Part shown: piece after piece, positions 49,467 to 58,215 of the stretch
Position numbering within the stretch: the stretch's first letter is position 1
How the letters are laid out: each line of letters opens with the position of its first letter
Source: Streptomyces luteolus
Lineage (GTDB): Bacteria > Actinomycetota > Actinomycetes > Streptomycetales > Streptomycetaceae
Assembly: GCF_029968015.1 (NCBI RefSeq)
Contig: NZ_JASCIS010000005.1
Location: forward strand, 62,001 to 126,000
Length of the DNA: 64,000 nt
Reading direction: 5' to 3'
Translations under genes and position numbers: made by a program
Notes under the pieces: model-generated
Told to the model about the DNA's origin: nothing
The model's input: only the letters and a program-made list of their open reading frames with translations
Database searches by the model: none

Positions 49467-50719
49467 GTCGTTTTCCCCTCGGAGCGCTGCGGCAGGACGG
49501 CCCGTACCCGGAAACCGCCGTCCGGGCGCGGGCCCGCCTCGATCGTGCCACCCAGGGCGGCGGCGCGCTCCCGCATTCCGGCCAGGCCGTTGCCGCTGCC
49601 GCCCGCGTCGGTACGGGTCGCGGGCCCGTCGTCGTCGACGGTCAGCTCCACGGCCGCTCCGGTGTGCCGCACCCGTACGGACGCACGGCGCGAACCGGAG
49701 TGGCGTACGACGTTGGTGAGCGCCTCCTGCACGATCCGGAACGCGGCCAGATCGGCGCCGGGAGCCAAGGCCGACTCCCGTCCCTCGCGGACGACTTCCA
49801 CGGTGAGGCCCGCGCTCGCCGCCTGCTCGACCAGCTCCGGCAGGCGGTCCAGGCCGGGCGCGGGAGCACGGGGCGCGTCCCCCGGCGTGCGCAGGGTGTC
49901 GAGCACCTGCCGCACCTCCCCGAGCGCCTCCTTGCTGGCCGACTTGATGGTGGTCAGTGCCGTACGCGCCTGCTCCGGGTCGCTGTCGAGGAGCGCGAGT
50001 CCTACGCCCGCCTGGACGTTGATCACGGAGATCGAGTGCGCCAGTACGTCGTGCAGCTCGCGGGCGATCCGCAGCCGCTCCTCGTCGGCGCGGCGCTTCG
50101 CGGCCTGCTGCCGTTCCGCGCGCTCCCTGGCCCACTGCTGACGGCGGACGCGCACCAGCTCGGACAGCGCGAGGATCGCCACCACCCAGGCCACGACGAG
50201 GAGTTCCTGCGCCCAGGGCGCCGCGTCGTCCCCGTCCGGCGGCAGCCACGCGTACAGCCAGTGCGAGATCAGCAGATGCCCGGCCCAGAGCAGGCCGAGC
50301 GCTCCCCACGCCGCGTGCCGGTGCCCGGCGACCACGGCGGCGAAGCAGGCGAGCGCCGCGCTCAGGAACACCGGGCCGTACGGATACCCCGCCCCGAGGT
50401 AGACCAATGTGACCGCCGACGCCGCGAAGGCCACGGCCACCGGGAAGCGGTTGCGCAGCAGCAGGATCACTCCGGCGACAAGCAGCAACGCCCGGCCGTA
50501 ACCGTCGAGCGGCGTCCGGTCGCCGATCTGGCCATGCTCCGCGAAACCTGATCCGACCTGCAGGAACACGGTCACGAAGAGCGTCGAGACCCAGGGCAGC
50601 CGGTCCCCGTCCGCCGCCCCTTGCTCACCGTCGTCCCAGCGCCGCAGACCGGGCGGCCCCGCGTGCCGCCAGAGCACCGGGCCGCCCGGCCTCCGGGTGT
50701 GCTGCTGTTGCTCGTCCAT
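49463..50719 (-). CDS. Sensor histidine kinase (NarX/DesK-type, HisKA_3)
   Basis: About 418 residues. Four to five membrane helices in the first 190 residues are followed by a coiled segment and the dimerisation/phospho-acceptor motif RIARELHDVLAHSISVI with the His near 222. The HATPase domain has the N box EALTNVVRHSG and the G box DDDGPATRTDAGGSGNGLAGM. The partner regulator follows directly. Ligand unknown; no exporter is adjacent. Confidence 0.93.
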   Translation of the reverse strand: MDEQQQHTRRPGGPVLWRHAGPPGLRRWDDGEQGAADGDRLPWVSTLFVTVFLQVGSGFAEHGQIGDRTPLDGYGRALLLVAGVILLLRNRFPVAVAFAASAVTLVYLGAGYPYGPVFLSAALACFAAVVAGHRHAAWGALGLLWAGHLLISHWLYAWLPPDGDDAAPWAQELLVVAWVVAILALSELVRVRRQQWARERAERQQAAKRRADEERLRIARELHDVLAHSISVINVQAGVGLALLDSDPEQARTALTTIKSASKEALGEVRQVLDTLRTPGDAPRAPAPGLDRLPELVEQAASAGLTVEVVREGRESALAPGADLAAFRIVQEALTNVVRHSGSRRASVRVRHTGAAVELTVDDDGPATRTDAGGSGNGLAGMRERAAALGGTIEAGPRPDGGFRVRAVLPQRSEGKTT

Positions 50720-50864
50720 ACCGGCCACGCTAGACCGGACCTCCCACCCCGACGTCCGCCGTGCGCGGTCTTCGGGGGTACTTCCTGGGGAGTACGGGGA
50801 GTACGCGGGGGGTGGTGGCGGGCGGCCCGCCCGCGGCTGCCCGGGGCCCGGCGTGCGCGGGCGG

Positions 50865-51689
50865 TCAGTCGTCCATCAGGCCCACGGAGCGGGCGAGTTG
50901 GGACACCGCCTGGTCGAAGAAGACCGGGCGGTCCTCGACGATCCGGTTGAACTGGCCGAACACCTCGAACGACACCAGGCCGAACAGCTGCGACCACGCC
51001 GCCGTGAGCGCCACGACCACCGCGGGCGGCAGGTCCGGCGCGAGGTCGGCGGCGAGCCGCTCGGCCTCGTCCCGCAACGCCTCGTCCCGCAGCGTCTCGC
51101 CGCCGCCCGGCACCTGCACGCCGGGTCCCTGCGCGGCTTCCCGTACGACGGTGACGAGCAGCAGGCCGACCCGCGACGCCGGGCCGACCGTGGTGCGCGG
51201 AGCGCTGTAGCCGGGCACGGGCGAACCGTAGATCAACGCGTACTCGTGCGGATACGCCACCGCCCACTCCCGCACCGCCCGACACACCGCGAGCCAGCGC
51301 TCCCGCGGTGCCGCCTCGGCTCGTACGGCACGTGCGTGCGCGCCCTCGGCGGCGGCTCCGAGCGAGTCGTACGCGTCGACGATCAGGGCGGTGAGGAGCT
51401 CGTCGCGGCTCGGGAAGTAGCGGTAGAGCGCCGACGAGACCATGCCGAGTTCACGGGCGACGGCACGCAGGGAGAGTTTCGCCGCGCCCTCGTCGGCGAG
51501 CTGTCGACGGGCCTCGTCCTTGATCGCACCGGTGACCTCGGCCCGCGCTCGGGCTCGGGCACCGAGGGGTTTGGGCTCTTCCGCCTTGGCTGCGGGGGTG
51601 CTGGGGCGAGGCCGGGTGGGGCGCTGGGCGGGGGACTGGGTGGAGCGCTGGGCGGAGGGCTGGGCGGGGGGCTTGTTGCGGCTCGTCAT
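50865..51689 (-). CDS. TetR-family regulator with WHG-type effector domain
   Basis: A 274-residue protein. The first 45 residues are a Pro/Gln/Ser-rich tail. The HTH reads KLSLRAVARELGMVSSALYRYFPSRDELL (key elements RAVARELG, SSALYRYF). The C-terminal domain has HEYALIYGSPVPGY, as in the TetR_C_13/WHG group. The ATG is chosen where the tail begins. It is divergent from the nitroreductase gene across a repeat array with palindromes, which are probably its operators. Confidence 0.92.
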   Translation of the reverse strand: MTSRNKPPAQPSAQRSTQSPAQRPTRPRPSTPAAKAEEPKPLGARARARAEVTGAIKDEARRQLADEGAAKLSLRAVARELGMVSSALYRYFPSRDELLTALIVDAYDSLGAAAEGAHARAVRAEAAPRERWLAVCRAVREWAVAYPHEYALIYGSPVPGYSAPRTTVGPASRVGLLLVTVVREAAQGPGVQVPGGGETLRDEALRDEAERLAADLAPDLPPAVVVALTAAWSQLFGLVSFEVFGQFNRIVEDRPVFFDQAVSQLARSVGLMDD

Positions 51690-51702
51690 GGGGGCAGTCT
51701 GG

Positions 51703-51911
51703 CAGAGCGGCGCACTCGAATGTGAGCGGTGCACTCAGTTGTGAGCGGTGCACTTATTTGCGAGCGGTGCACTGAGACGAGAGCGGCGGTCCGATACGAG
51801 AGCAGCGGTCCGATACGAGAGCAGCGGTCCGATACGAGAGCGGCGGTCCGATACGAGAGCGGCGATCCAACACGAGAGCAGCGCTCGCAAAAGAGAGCAC
51901 TGCTCTTGCCC
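51703..51911. repeat. Eleven-unit 19-bp tandem repeat between tetR and the nitroreductase gene
   Basis: Units of exactly 19 bases run without a gap at 51703, 51722, 51741, 51760, 51779, 51798, 51817, 51836, 51855, 51874 and 51893. The left four are near GTGAGCGGTGCACTCAGTT; the middle five are near GAGAGCAGCGGTCCGATAC; the last two (GAGAGCAGCGCTCG and GAGAGCACTGCTCT cores) become palindromic. It occupies most of the 297-base divergent spacer. Confidence 0.93.
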
Positions 51912-51958
51912 TGCGGCGCACGAACGTGGAACACTGCTCACAAGCGAGAGCAGTGCTC
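51874..51958. promoter_or_regulatory. Palindromic operator-like sites GAGCAnTGCTC
   Basis: AGAGCACTGCTCT at 51894-51906 is a perfect 13-base palindrome, GAGCAGTGCTC at 51948-51958 is perfect over 11 bases, and GAGCAGCGCTC at 51876-51886 differs by one base. A half site GAACACTGCTC lies at 51929-51939. They sit 30-110 bases before the nitroreductase ATG and are plausible TetR binding sites. Confidence 0.75.
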
Positions 51959-51986
51959 ACAGTTTCCCTCGAGAACGGATCCCGCG

Positions 51987-52547
51987 ATGACTTCCACAAC
52001 GCCCGCGCACCCCACCCCGCACTCCACCGCACACTCCACCCCGAACCCCACCCCGAACCCCACCCCGCAGCACTCCACCCCGCAGCCGTCCAAGTCACAC
52101 CAGCCCTACTACCTGCGGGCCGGTGCCGTAGCCGCGCGCCTGAACCGCGTGATCGGCTGGCTGGCCCGGCACGGGATCAGCCTTGCGGGCTCGGCCGAAC
52201 TGTCCGTGGTCGGGCGGAAGAGCGGCAAGCTGTTGCGCCTGCCGGTCAACCCGTTCCGGCACGGCGGTGAGCAGTACCTCGTGTCCGCGCGTGGGCATTC
52301 GCAGTGGGTGCGGAATATGCGGGCCGCGGGCGGGGGTGAGCTGCGGGTCGGACGCAGGGTGCGCCGGTTCACGGCCACCGAGATCGCCGACGACGGGGCG
52401 AAGGTCGAGATTCTGCGCGGCTATCTGGAGCGCTGGGGCTGGGAGGTCAACGGGTACTTCAAGGGCGTCACGGCCAAGTCCGACGACGCCGTACTGCTCG
52501 CCGCCGGGCCGGACCACCCGGTGTTCCGGATCACGGTCCAGGACTGA
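51987..52547 (+). CDS. F420-dependent nitroreductase-family (DDN/DUF385) protein
   Basis: A 186-residue protein. The first 38 residues are a His/Pro/Thr/Ser-rich tail with PTPNPTPNPTP repeats. The split-barrel domain has VVGRKSGKLLRLPVNPFRHGGEQYLVSA, where GRKSG and LPV are the deazaflavin (F420) and substrate contact motifs, then HSQWVRNMRAAGGGELRVGRR. It is divergent from a TetR gene and probably its target. Substrate unknown. Confidence 0.92.
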   Translation: MTSTTPAHPTPHSTAHSTPNPTPNPTPQHSTPQPSKSHQPYYLRAGAVAARLNRVIGWLARHGISLAGSAELSVVGRKSGKLLRLPVNPFRHGGEQYLVSARGHSQWVRNMRAAGGGELRVGRRVRRFTATEIADDGAKVEILRGYLERWGWEVNGYFKGVTAKSDDAVLLAAGPDHPVFRITVQD

Positions 52548-52605
52548 CGGCGCGGCGGGACGCAGACGCCAGGACGCGATCCCCTCGGCCCGGGCCGGCG
52601 TCCGC

Positions 52606-53985
52606 CTACGCCGATTCCGCAGCCCCCTCCCGCACCCCCTGCTTCTCCTCCCGGTCGAGTGTGGAGAGGGCGCGCCGGGCCAGCGGATGGGTGCGGACGA
52701 TCTCCGTGAGGGACGTGGAGCCTCGGGTGATCTTCGCGAAGGCGTTCCACGCGGGGCGGAAGCCGGTGAGGACCGCGTGCAGCAGTCCCGGGCGGCGTTC
52801 GAAGACGCTCAGCATGCGCCGGCCCAGGCTCATCTCCACGCCGAGGCCCGCTCGTACGGCGAAGGCGTAGTTGAGGGCCTGCCTGCGGGTGTCGACCGCG
52901 TCGTGCGCCTCCGCGACCCGGACCGCCCACTCCCCCGCGAGCCGCCCGGAACGCAGCGCGAACGAGATGCCCTCGCGGGTCCACGGCTCCAGGAGGCCCG
53001 CCGCGTCACCGCAGACCAGGACACGGCCGCGGGAGAGCGGGGAGTCGTCGCTGCGGCAGCGCGTCAGGTGCCCGGAGGAGATGCTCGGCTCGAAACCGGC
53101 GAGGCCGAGGCGGGCGATGAAGTCCTCCAAGTACCGCTTGGTGGCGGCGCCTTCGCCGCGGGCGGAGATCACGCCGACGGTGAGAGTGTCACCCTTGGGG
53201 AAGACCCAGCCGTAGCTGCCGGGCATCGGGCCCCAGTCGATGAGGACGCGGCCCGCCCAGTCCTCGGCGACCGTCTCCGGAACCGGGATCTCCGCCTCCA
53301 GTCCGAGGTCGACCTGGTCGAGCTTGACGCCGACGTGCGCCCCTATGCGGCTGGCGCTGCCGTCGGCGCCGACCACGGCGTGCGCGAGGAGGGTCTCGCC
53401 TTCGGAGAGGACGACCGCCGCCGTGCGCCGGTCGGGCACCGCCGGTCCGTGCTGCTCCACCCGCGAGACGGTGGCGCCGGTGCGCAGTTCGGCACCCGCC
53501 TTCTGCGCGGCCTCGACGAGCCCCTGGTCGAACTCGGGCCGATTGATGAGGCCGAAGAGCATCTGCTTCGAGCGGCGCGTACGCGCGTACTTGCCGTCGA
53601 GGGAGAAGGTGACGGCGTGCACCCGGTCGCGCAGGGGCAGTTCGAAGCCGGGCGGCAGGGAGTCGCGCGAGGGGCCGATGATGCCGCCGCCGCATGTCTT
53701 GTACCGGGGCAGTTCGGCCTTCTCCAGGAGGAGCACGCGGCGTCCGGCGACAGCGGCCGCGTAGGCGGCGGAGGCTCCCGCGGGGCCGGCACCGACGACG
53801 ATCACGTCCCACACGTCGCGCTCCGCCTCCGCGCCCCGGTCCGCCTCGGGCGATCGCGCCCCCTCGGGCGATCGCGCCTCCTCGGGGGTCGTGCCGTCCG
53901 GTCCCGTGCCCGGCTCGTCCGGTCCCGTGCCCGGCTGCTCCCGCCGCTCGTCGGCCGGCTTCTCGCTCGAGTTCTCGCTGCTCAC
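52606..53985 (-). CDS. Geranylgeranyl reductase-family flavoprotein
   Basis: About 459 residues with a variable charged N terminus. The FAD Rossmann motif is VIVVGAGPAGASAAYAAA, then KTCGGGIIGP, VVGADGSASRIG, and the second FAD motif RVLVCGDAAGLLEPWTREGISFA. These are the marks of the GGR/menaquinone-side-chain reductase family (as MenJ in mycobacteria), which saturate isoprenoid chains. The GTG at 53985 is the first in-frame start after a stretch that does not look coding. A role in menaquinone saturation is plausible, not shown. Confidence 0.9.
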   Translation of the reverse strand: MSSENSSEKPADERREQPGTGPDEPGTGPDGTTPEEARSPEGARSPEADRGAEAERDVWDVIVVGAGPAGASAAYAAAVAGRRVLLLEKAELPRYKTCGGGIIGPSRDSLPPGFELPLRDRVHAVTFSLDGKYARTRRSKQMLFGLINRPEFDQGLVEAAQKAGAELRTGATVSRVEQHGPAVPDRRTAAVVLSEGETLLAHAVVGADGSASRIGAHVGVKLDQVDLGLEAEIPVPETVAEDWAGRVLIDWGPMPGSYGWVFPKGDTLTVGVISARGEGAATKRYLEDFIARLGLAGFEPSISSGHLTRCRSDDSPLSRGRVLVCGDAAGLLEPWTREGISFALRSGRLAGEWAVRVAEAHDAVDTRRQALNYAFAVRAGLGVEMSLGRRMLSVFERRPGLLHAVLTGFRPAWNAFAKITRGSTSLTEIVRTHPLARRALSTLDREEKQGVREGAAESA

Positions 53986-54142
53986 GATGGGCTGCTGCTC
54001 CGATCCAGCTGTCTTCCGCCGCTGTCCACGGCATCCTACGGCGGGCACCGATCACACCCGCCTGTGGGAAGATCGAGCCCGTATTCGAGGTGCGCACACG
54101 CACCCATACGTACACAACGTCGCACCCACAAGGAGCGTGCCC

Positions 54143-55498
54143 ATGCCGTCGCAGCAGATCGCCGAGACCGTCGCCTCCCTCTTGCCGCGCGCGCGGCAGG
54201 AGCTGGCCGAGCTGGTGGCGTTCAAGTCGGTGGCGGACTTCACGCAGTTCCCGAGGAGCGAGAGCGAGGCCGCCGCGAACTGGGTGGCGGACGCGCTGCG
54301 CGCGGAGGGCTTCCAGGACGTGGCGCTCCTGGACACCCCGGACGGCACGCAGTCGGTGTACGGCTTCCTGCCCGGCCCCGCGGACGCCCCGACCGTTCTC
54401 CTCTACGCGCACTACGACGTGCAGCCGCCCCTGGACGAGGCGGCCTGGGCGACCCCGCCGTTCGAACTCGTCGAGCGGGACGGGCGCTGGTACGGGCGCG
54501 GGGCAGCGGACTGCAAGGGCGGCGTCGTCATGCATCTGCTGGCGCTGCGCGCCCTGAAGGCGGACGGCGGGGTGCCGGTGAACGTCAAGTTCATCGCGGA
54601 GGGCTCCGAGGAGCAGGGCACCGGCGGACTTGAGCGGTACGCGGAGGCTCACCCCGAGCTCCTGAAGGCCGACTCGATCGTGATCGGGGACAGCGGCAAC
54701 TTCCGGGTGGGGCTGCCGACGGTGACGTCGACGCTGCGCGGGATGACGCTCGTACGGGTCGAAGTGGACACCCTGGAGGGCAATCTGCACTCGGGCCAGT
54801 TCGGCGGTGCCGCTCCGGACGCTCTGGCGGCCCTTGTGCGGGTGCTCGACTCGCTGCGCGCCGAGGACGGTTCGACGACCGTGGACGGCCTGGACGGCGG
54901 GCAGGTGTGGGACGGACTGCAGTACGCGGAGGGCGACTTCCGCAAGGACGCGAAGGTTCTGGAGGGCGTGGAGCTGATCGGTGAGGGCACTGTCGCCGAC
55001 CGGATCTGGGCGCGACCCGCGGTCACCGTGCTCGGCATCGACTGCCCGCCCGTGGTGGGCGCGACACCTTCGGTGCAGGCGGGCGCGCGGGCGCTGATCA
55101 GCCTGCGGGTGCCGCCGGGCGTGGACGCCGCCGAGGCCACGAGGCTGCTGCGCACACACCTGGAGGCGCGCACGCCGTGGGGCGCGCGCGTCCGCACCGA
55201 GCAGATCGGTCAGGGCCAGCCGTTCCGCGCGGACACCAAGAGCCCGGCGTACGCGGCGATGGCGGAGGCCATGCGGATCGCGTACCCCGGTGAGGAGATG
55301 CAGTACGCGGGGCAGGGCGGCTCGATCCCGCTGTGCAACACGCTCAGCTCCCTCTACCCGAACGCGGAGATCCTGCTGATCGGTCTGAGCGAGCCGCAGG
55401 CGCAGATCCACGCGGTCAACGAGAGCGTCTCCCCGGAGGAGTTGGAGCGCCTTTCGGTGACGGAGGCGCTGTTCCTGCAGAAGTACGCGACGAGTTGA
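54143..55498 (+). CDS. M20-family dipeptidase
   Basis: A 451-residue metallopeptidase. The metal ligands are visible as His and Asp of LYAHYDVQP, Asp of GRGAADCKG, the Glu pair of AEGSEEQGTGG, Asp of VIGDSGN and a His in the C-terminal AQIHAVNESVS. It matches M20A dipeptidases of the PepV/CNDP-like group. AAGGAG seven bases before the ATG fixes the start. A hairpin terminator follows. Cytoplasmic peptide turnover is the likely role. Confidence 0.95.
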   Translation: MPSQQIAETVASLLPRARQELAELVAFKSVADFTQFPRSESEAAANWVADALRAEGFQDVALLDTPDGTQSVYGFLPGPADAPTVLLYAHYDVQPPLDEAAWATPPFELVERDGRWYGRGAADCKGGVVMHLLALRALKADGGVPVNVKFIAEGSEEQGTGGLERYAEAHPELLKADSIVIGDSGNFRVGLPTVTSTLRGMTLVRVEVDTLEGNLHSGQFGGAAPDALAALVRVLDSLRAEDGSTTVDGLDGGQVWDGLQYAEGDFRKDAKVLEGVELIGEGTVADRIWARPAVTVLGIDCPPVVGATPSVQAGARALISLRVPPGVDAAEATRLLRTHLEARTPWGARVRTEQIGQGQPFRADTKSPAYAAMAEAMRIAYPGEEMQYAGQGGSIPLCNTLSSLYPNAEILLIGLSEPQAQIHAVNESVSPEELERLSVTEALFLQKYATS

Positions 55499-55532
55499 GC
55501 CACGCCCGCATACGTGACGGGTCGAGCCACGC

Positions 55533-55582
55533 CCGGACAGGGCGCGCGCCCGCGCCCGCGCCCGGGCACGCGCCCTGTCCGG
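55533..55582 (+). terminator. Hairpin terminator after the M20 dipeptidase
   Basis: Perfect 14-base arms CCGGACAGGGCGCG (55533-55546) and CGCGCCCTGTCCGG (55569-55582) with a 22-base GC loop. It starts 35 bases after the stop codon. Confidence 0.75.
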
Positions 55583-55643
55583 AACCGTGCCGGTGTGCTC
55601 ACCCGGCTGTGCTCGGCTGCGGATCATCCGTAGGCTCGGCCCC

Positions 55644-56102
55644 ATGGAATCCCTCGGCCTGCCCACGGAACGTCTGGTCGGCTCCTGGCGCATCGTCTGG
55701 TCCACGTTTCCCATGTGGCTGACGGGCCGGCGCAGTGGGGCGACGTTCACGTACGCGCCGTTGCCGGAACGCGGCGGTGCGGCCCGCCTGCGCGACGTGG
55801 TGTCCTACCGGGCCCGTGGCCGGGAGCGTCGCATCGTGGGAACGGACACCCGGCTCCCCGGCCGGGCGGGCACCGCCTTCCGCTGGCGCGGGCGCGGTGT
55901 GCTCGCGCCGTTGACCAGCGTCTGGGAGGTGGCGGAGATCGCCGAGGACGGGTCGTGGGCGGTCATCACGTTCGCCAAGTCCCTGGTGACGCCCGCGGGG
56001 ATCGACGTGGTCGTACGTACGGAGCACCTGTCGGACCCCGAGGTCATGGCCGCGGCGGAGCGGGCCGGTGTCCGGCTCGGCGCCACCCGGCTGCCCGCCT
56101 GA
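55644..56102 (+). CDS. Small lipocalin-like conserved protein
   Basis: A 152-residue protein that starts MESLGLPTERLVGSWRIVWSTFPMW, where GSWRI resembles a lipocalin GxW motif, followed by many short strands (ATFTYAP, TAFRWRGRG, SVWEVAEIAEDGSWAVITFAK). No membrane segment or cleavage site is seen. It lies 28 bases before the STAND-like ATPase and may be co-transcribed. Function unknown. Confidence 0.7.
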   Translation: MESLGLPTERLVGSWRIVWSTFPMWLTGRRSGATFTYAPLPERGGAARLRDVVSYRARGRERRIVGTDTRLPGRAGTAFRWRGRGVLAPLTSVWEVAEIAEDGSWAVITFAKSLVTPAGIDVVVRTEHLSDPEVMAAAERAGVRLGATRLPA

Positions 56103-56130
56103 ACCGGTGCAGAACGCTGGAGGACTGAGC

Positions 56131-58128
56131 GTGTTCGTGGGTCGAGGCAGGGAACTGACCCGTCTGGGCAGCGCACTTGAGCAGCATCGGCTGGTGACCT
56201 TGACGGGGGTCGGCGGGGTGGGCAAGTCCCGCCTCGCGCGGCAGCGGATCGGCGAGGGGCTCCCGCCGGACGTGGGCACCGTCTGCTGGGCGGACCTGTG
56301 GCCCCTCCAGGGCGAGGATCTCCTCGCGGCTGTGGTGGCCGACGCCTGCGGGCTTTCCGACCACACGCCGCGGATGCCCCTCGAAGTGCTGTCCAGCTGG
56401 ATCGGCGCGCGTCCGGTCCTGCTCGTCCTCGACTCCTGTGAGCATCTCCTCGACGCCTGCCGCCGCCTCGTGGCCGCGCTGCTGACCGCCTGCCCGCGGC
56501 TGACGGTCCTGGTGACCAGCCGTGAGCCGCTGCATCTCGACGGTGAGCGGGTGATCCGGGTCGACCCGCTGCCGGGTGCGACCGACGCCGTCGAGCTGTT
56601 CACGTACCGCGCCGCGGAGGCCGGGCACCCGCTGGCGAACGGCGAAGCCACCGAGCGGGTACGGGAGTTGTGCGAGCACCTGGACGGGCTGCCGCTCGCC
56701 CTGGAGCTGGCGGCCGGGCAGCTCGGCCACAGCACGCTCGAAGAGACCCTGATGCGGCCACGGCTCGGCCTGGACCGGCAGGACTCGGGCGTACGTCCCG
56801 TGGTGCCCCGGCGCCATGACGCGCTGCGCACCGCGCTCGGCTGGAGCCATGAGCTGTGCACCCCGGCCGAACGGCTGCTCTGGGCACGGCTCTCCGTCGT
56901 ACGCGGCCACTTCGACGCGGGGACGGCGGCGGCGGTGTGTGCCGGTGGACCGCTGACCGTGGCCGATGTGTACCGCGCGCTCGACGGCCTCGTCGACAAG
57001 TCGGTCGTCGTGCACGACCGGGGCCGGCACCGCGTCCTCGACACCGTCCGGGAGTACGGCCGGCTGTGGCTGGAGGAGCTCGGCGAGGTGGACCGGGCGG
57101 CCGACCGGCACGCCGCGCACTTCCTCGAGCTGGTCCGCAGCGCGGACGCGGCGTGGGCGGGCCCGGAGCAGGCGGCGTGGTACCGCACGATCCGCGAGCC
57201 GTACCCGGACCTGTGCGCGGCCGCCGACCATCTCCTGGAGCACCGGCCCGACGAAGCGCTGGAACTCACCGCTCTGGTCGGCTTCTTCTGGATGTGCTGC
57301 GGCCATCTCCACGAGGCGCAGCGCTATGTCGAACGCGCCCTGTCCGCGAGCACCCTGGGCGGCCCGATGCGCGTGCACGGGCTGTGGGCGCTCGGTCTGA
57401 CCCACATCCTCCAGGGCGACTACGCGGCGGGGCACGGCCTGGCGTCGGCATGCCTGAGCGAGGCCCGGCTCGCGGGGGACGAGGCGGGCCTTCTGCGGGC
57501 CGGGTATCTGCACGGGCTGAGCAACCTCCTCGAAGGGCGGGCCGCGGCGGCCCTCGACCTGGTCGACGAGGCCCTGCCGCGCGCCGGTGCTCCTGTCGGG
57601 GGCAGGGCGTCGGGGCCCGCGTTGATGTGCCGGCTCGTCCGGGTCTTCGGGCTGACCGCGTCCGGCCTGCTCCAACAGGCCCGGCGGGAGGCGCAGTTGC
57701 TGCGCGAGACATGTGTGACGGACGGGGAGCACTGGACCCGGTCGTACGCGGACTACCAGCTCTGTGTGATCGCCCTGAGCGAGGGCGACGCCGATGCGGC
57801 GGTCCGGCACGCCCGCTCGATGCTTGCCTCGAAGCAGCAGATCGGGGACAGCTTCGGCATCGCCCTGGGGCTCGACATGCTGTCGGCGGCGTTCGCCGCG
57901 GCCGGTGACGGGGAGGGGTCGGCGCTCGCCTACGGCACGGGTGACCGCTTCTGGCAGGTGGTCGGGCACCCCCAGCGCGGCACACCGGAGGTCGCGCCGC
58001 TGCGGGACGAGGGCGAGCGGACGGCCCGCGCCCTCCTGGGCGACCAGGCGTACGACGACGCCTTCCAGGAGGGCGCGCACGCCGACCCCGCGTCGATGCT
58101 GAGGTGGGCGGTCGGCAGCGGTTACTAG
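56131..58128 (+). CDS. STAND-type ATPase (NB-ARC-like) with TPR-like tail, no DNA-binding domain
   Basis: A 665-residue protein. The P-loop GVGGVGKSRLARQR lies at about 26-39, Walker B is VLLVLDSCEHLL, and LTVLVTSREPLHL is the sensor. LPLALELAAGQL is the GLPLAL motif of NB-ARC/LuxR-type regulators. From about 370 the chain is helical TPR-like repeats. Related streptomycete regulators carry a BTAD/SARP or LuxR DNA-binding domain; here none is present at either end. GGAGGA six bases before the GTG at 56131 decides the start. The last 19 bases and the stop are duplicated. Confidence 0.88.
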   Translation: MFVGRGRELTRLGSALEQHRLVTLTGVGGVGKSRLARQRIGEGLPPDVGTVCWADLWPLQGEDLLAAVVADACGLSDHTPRMPLEVLSSWIGARPVLLVLDSCEHLLDACRRLVAALLTACPRLTVLVTSREPLHLDGERVIRVDPLPGATDAVELFTYRAAEAGHPLANGEATERVRELCEHLDGLPLALELAAGQLGHSTLEETLMRPRLGLDRQDSGVRPVVPRRHDALRTALGWSHELCTPAERLLWARLSVVRGHFDAGTAAAVCAGGPLTVADVYRALDGLVDKSVVVHDRGRHRVLDTVREYGRLWLEELGEVDRAADRHAAHFLELVRSADAAWAGPEQAAWYRTIREPYPDLCAAADHLLEHRPDEALELTALVGFFWMCCGHLHEAQRYVERALSASTLGGPMRVHGLWALGLTHILQGDYAAGHGLASACLSEARLAGDEAGLLRAGYLHGLSNLLEGRAAAALDLVDEALPRAGAPVGGRASGPALMCRLVRVFGLTASGLLQQARREAQLLRETCVTDGEHWTRSYADYQLCVIALSEGDADAAVRHARSMLASKQQIGDSFGIALGLDMLSAAFAAAGDGEGSALAYGTGDRFWQVVGHPQRGTPEVAPLRDEGERTARALLGDQAYDDAFQEGAHADPASMLRWAVGSGY

Positions 58129-58147
58129 CGGTCGGCAGCGGTTTCTA
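58109..58147 (+). repeat. Duplicated 3' end of the STAND-like gene
   Basis: GCGGTCGGCAGCGGTTACTAG is repeated 19 bases later as GCGGTCGGCAGCGGTTTCTAG, so the stop codon and the preceding codons occur twice. Confidence 0.85.
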
Positions 58148-58169
58148 GGGGCGTCTCCCCTATCTCTGC

Positions 58170-58195
58170 GGGCCCTGGGCCCTGGGCCCTGGGCC
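58170..58195. repeat. 7-bp GGGCCCT repeat between convergent genes
   Basis: Three perfect GGGCCCT units and a partial fourth. The unit is nearly self-complementary and could form a hairpin between the two convergent genes. Confidence 0.8.
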
Positions 58196-58215
58196 GTGTC
58201 CGTGGAGTCCCGGGC

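Noticed and set aside
51703..51911. CRISPR array
   Set aside because: The 19-bp units are contiguous with no spacers, decay gradually, and no cas genes are near.
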